From: Acidobacteriota bacterium | GTDB taxonomy: Bacteria; Acidobacteriota; Polarisedimenticolia; SMYD01 | Length of the DNA: 37,076 bases | Direction of reading: 5' to 3' | NCBI GenBank assembly: GCA_027295805.1 | Contig: JAPUKF010000095.1 | Coordinates: forward strand, 1 to 37,076 | Shown: one piece after another, positions 36,520 through 37,076 of the stretch | How positions within the stretch are numbered: the first letter of the stretch is position 1 | How the letters are laid out: every line of letters starts with the position of its first letter | Translations under genes and position numbers: made by a program | The notes under the pieces: generated by a model | Seen by the model: only the letters and a program-made list of their open reading frames with translations | Told to the model about the DNA's origin: nothing | Database searches by the model: none

Positions 36520-37002
36520 TCAGTTGACCGCGGCGATGAACTGTCCGTTGCTCAGGACGATGTCCAGGTCGAAATTATTGGCCTGCGCCGGGGTGATATT
36601 GGCTCCGGGTACCCCATCGCGGCCAAAACTCTCCACTGAGTAATTATTGAGTCCATCGGATTGATAGTCGAATTCACGCAACCAGGCATCTCTGGCGGGG
36701 AGGCGAGCGTTCGAAAGACTGGACAGCGCCAGGATCAGACCGTTGATATCCAGGCTGCCGGAGGGATAGAGCGTCTCGTCATTCTGGTAGATCTGCAACT
36801 GCATGCCCAGGCCGCGCATGTTGCCCATGGTGGCTCGCTGCCGCGACTTTTCCAAGGCTGTCTGCAGAGCCGGTATGGCCATGGCGGCGATGATGCCGAT
36901 GATGGCGATAACAATGAGAAGTTCGATGAGAGTGAATCCGCCGCGGCCGGTCGCCTGTTTGCGCTCGCTCTGATTTGCGTGTCCCTTCTCGGATCCACTC
37001 AA
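36520..37002 (-). CDS. Type II secretion/type IV pilus pseudopilin, GspG-like
   Basis: TGRGGFTLIELLIVIAIIGIIAAMAIPALQTALEKSRQRATMGNMRGLGMQLQIYQ...; class III signal with Glu5; GspG-like tail DAWLREFDYQSDGLNNYSVESFGRDGVPGA...DLDIVLSNGQF. Confidence 0.93.
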   Translation of the reverse strand: MSGSEKGHANQSERKQATGRGGFTLIELLIVIAIIGIIAAMAIPALQTALEKSRQRATMGNMRGLGMQLQIYQNDETLYPSGSLDINGLILALSSLSNARLPARDAWLREFDYQSDGLNNYSVESFGRDGVPGANITPAQANNFDLDIVLSNGQFIAAVN

Positions 37003-37016
37003 GCTGGGGCGGTTAA

Positions 37017-37061
37017 CACGAGTGGCGGCGGCGACCCTCCAAGGGGCGCCGCCGCCTCGTG
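37017..37061. terminator. Very strong GC-rich hairpin upstream of the pseudopilin gene (terminator or attenuator-like, no T-tract)
   Basis: cacga-gt-ggcggcggcg ... cgccgccgcc-tcgtg with inner ccct/aggg pairing; 10-bp core stem plus 5-bp outer stem separated by a 2-nt bulge. Confidence 0.5.
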
Positions 37062-37076
37062 CATCAGGTGCAAAGC

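Noticed and set aside
1-37076. Transposons, prophage, toxin-antitoxin or defence systems
   Set aside because: No transposase, integrase, phage structural, restriction or TA-like ORF recognised on either strand.

Overview
GC-rich bacterial chromosomal window in two halves. (A) ~1-9.2 kb: a translation/housekeeping superoperon, nearly all on the minus strand. In transcription order it reads rplM-rpsI-rpsB-tsf-pyrH-frr-ispD-ispF-rlmB, then tRNA-Thr(TGT)-Tyr(GTA)-Gly(TCC)-Thr(GGT)-tuf. A RumA/RlmD-type methyltransferase gene lies upstream, divergent from ubiE/menG. (B) ~9.2-37 kb: an accessory envelope region. It holds a plus-strand sulfatase-fold/TPR lipoprotein, then a long minus-strand gene train. 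The train runs from a GspG-like pseudopilin (36520-37002) through two O-antigen ligase-like proteins, a GT2-GT9 fusion, a CapK/PaaK-like adenylate-forming enzyme, a DUF362 protein, a methyltransferase, GT4 enzymes (one fused to a methyltransferase), a MurJ-like flippase, a WecA-like initiating transferase, an FAD/UGM-like oxidoreductase, an ABC exporter and a TPR protein to a prepilin peptidase. After it come a degenerate NodB-fold protein, a secreted coiled-coil protein and a cDPG-synthetase-like GTPase. Most genes in the train overlap by 4 nt. The best candidate for something undescribed is this pilin/peptidase-bracketed glycan locus with its DUF362+CapK pair, two fused glycan enzymes, tandem ligases and divergent flippase. 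Secondary signals are structured RNA candidates in the rplM leader and the rpsB-tsf gap, and a NodB-fold protein that has lost its metal triad. Family names come from reading motifs in the translations; no database search was run. Taxon is not certain (the gene content would fit Acidobacteriota or a deltaproteobacterial-type lineage).
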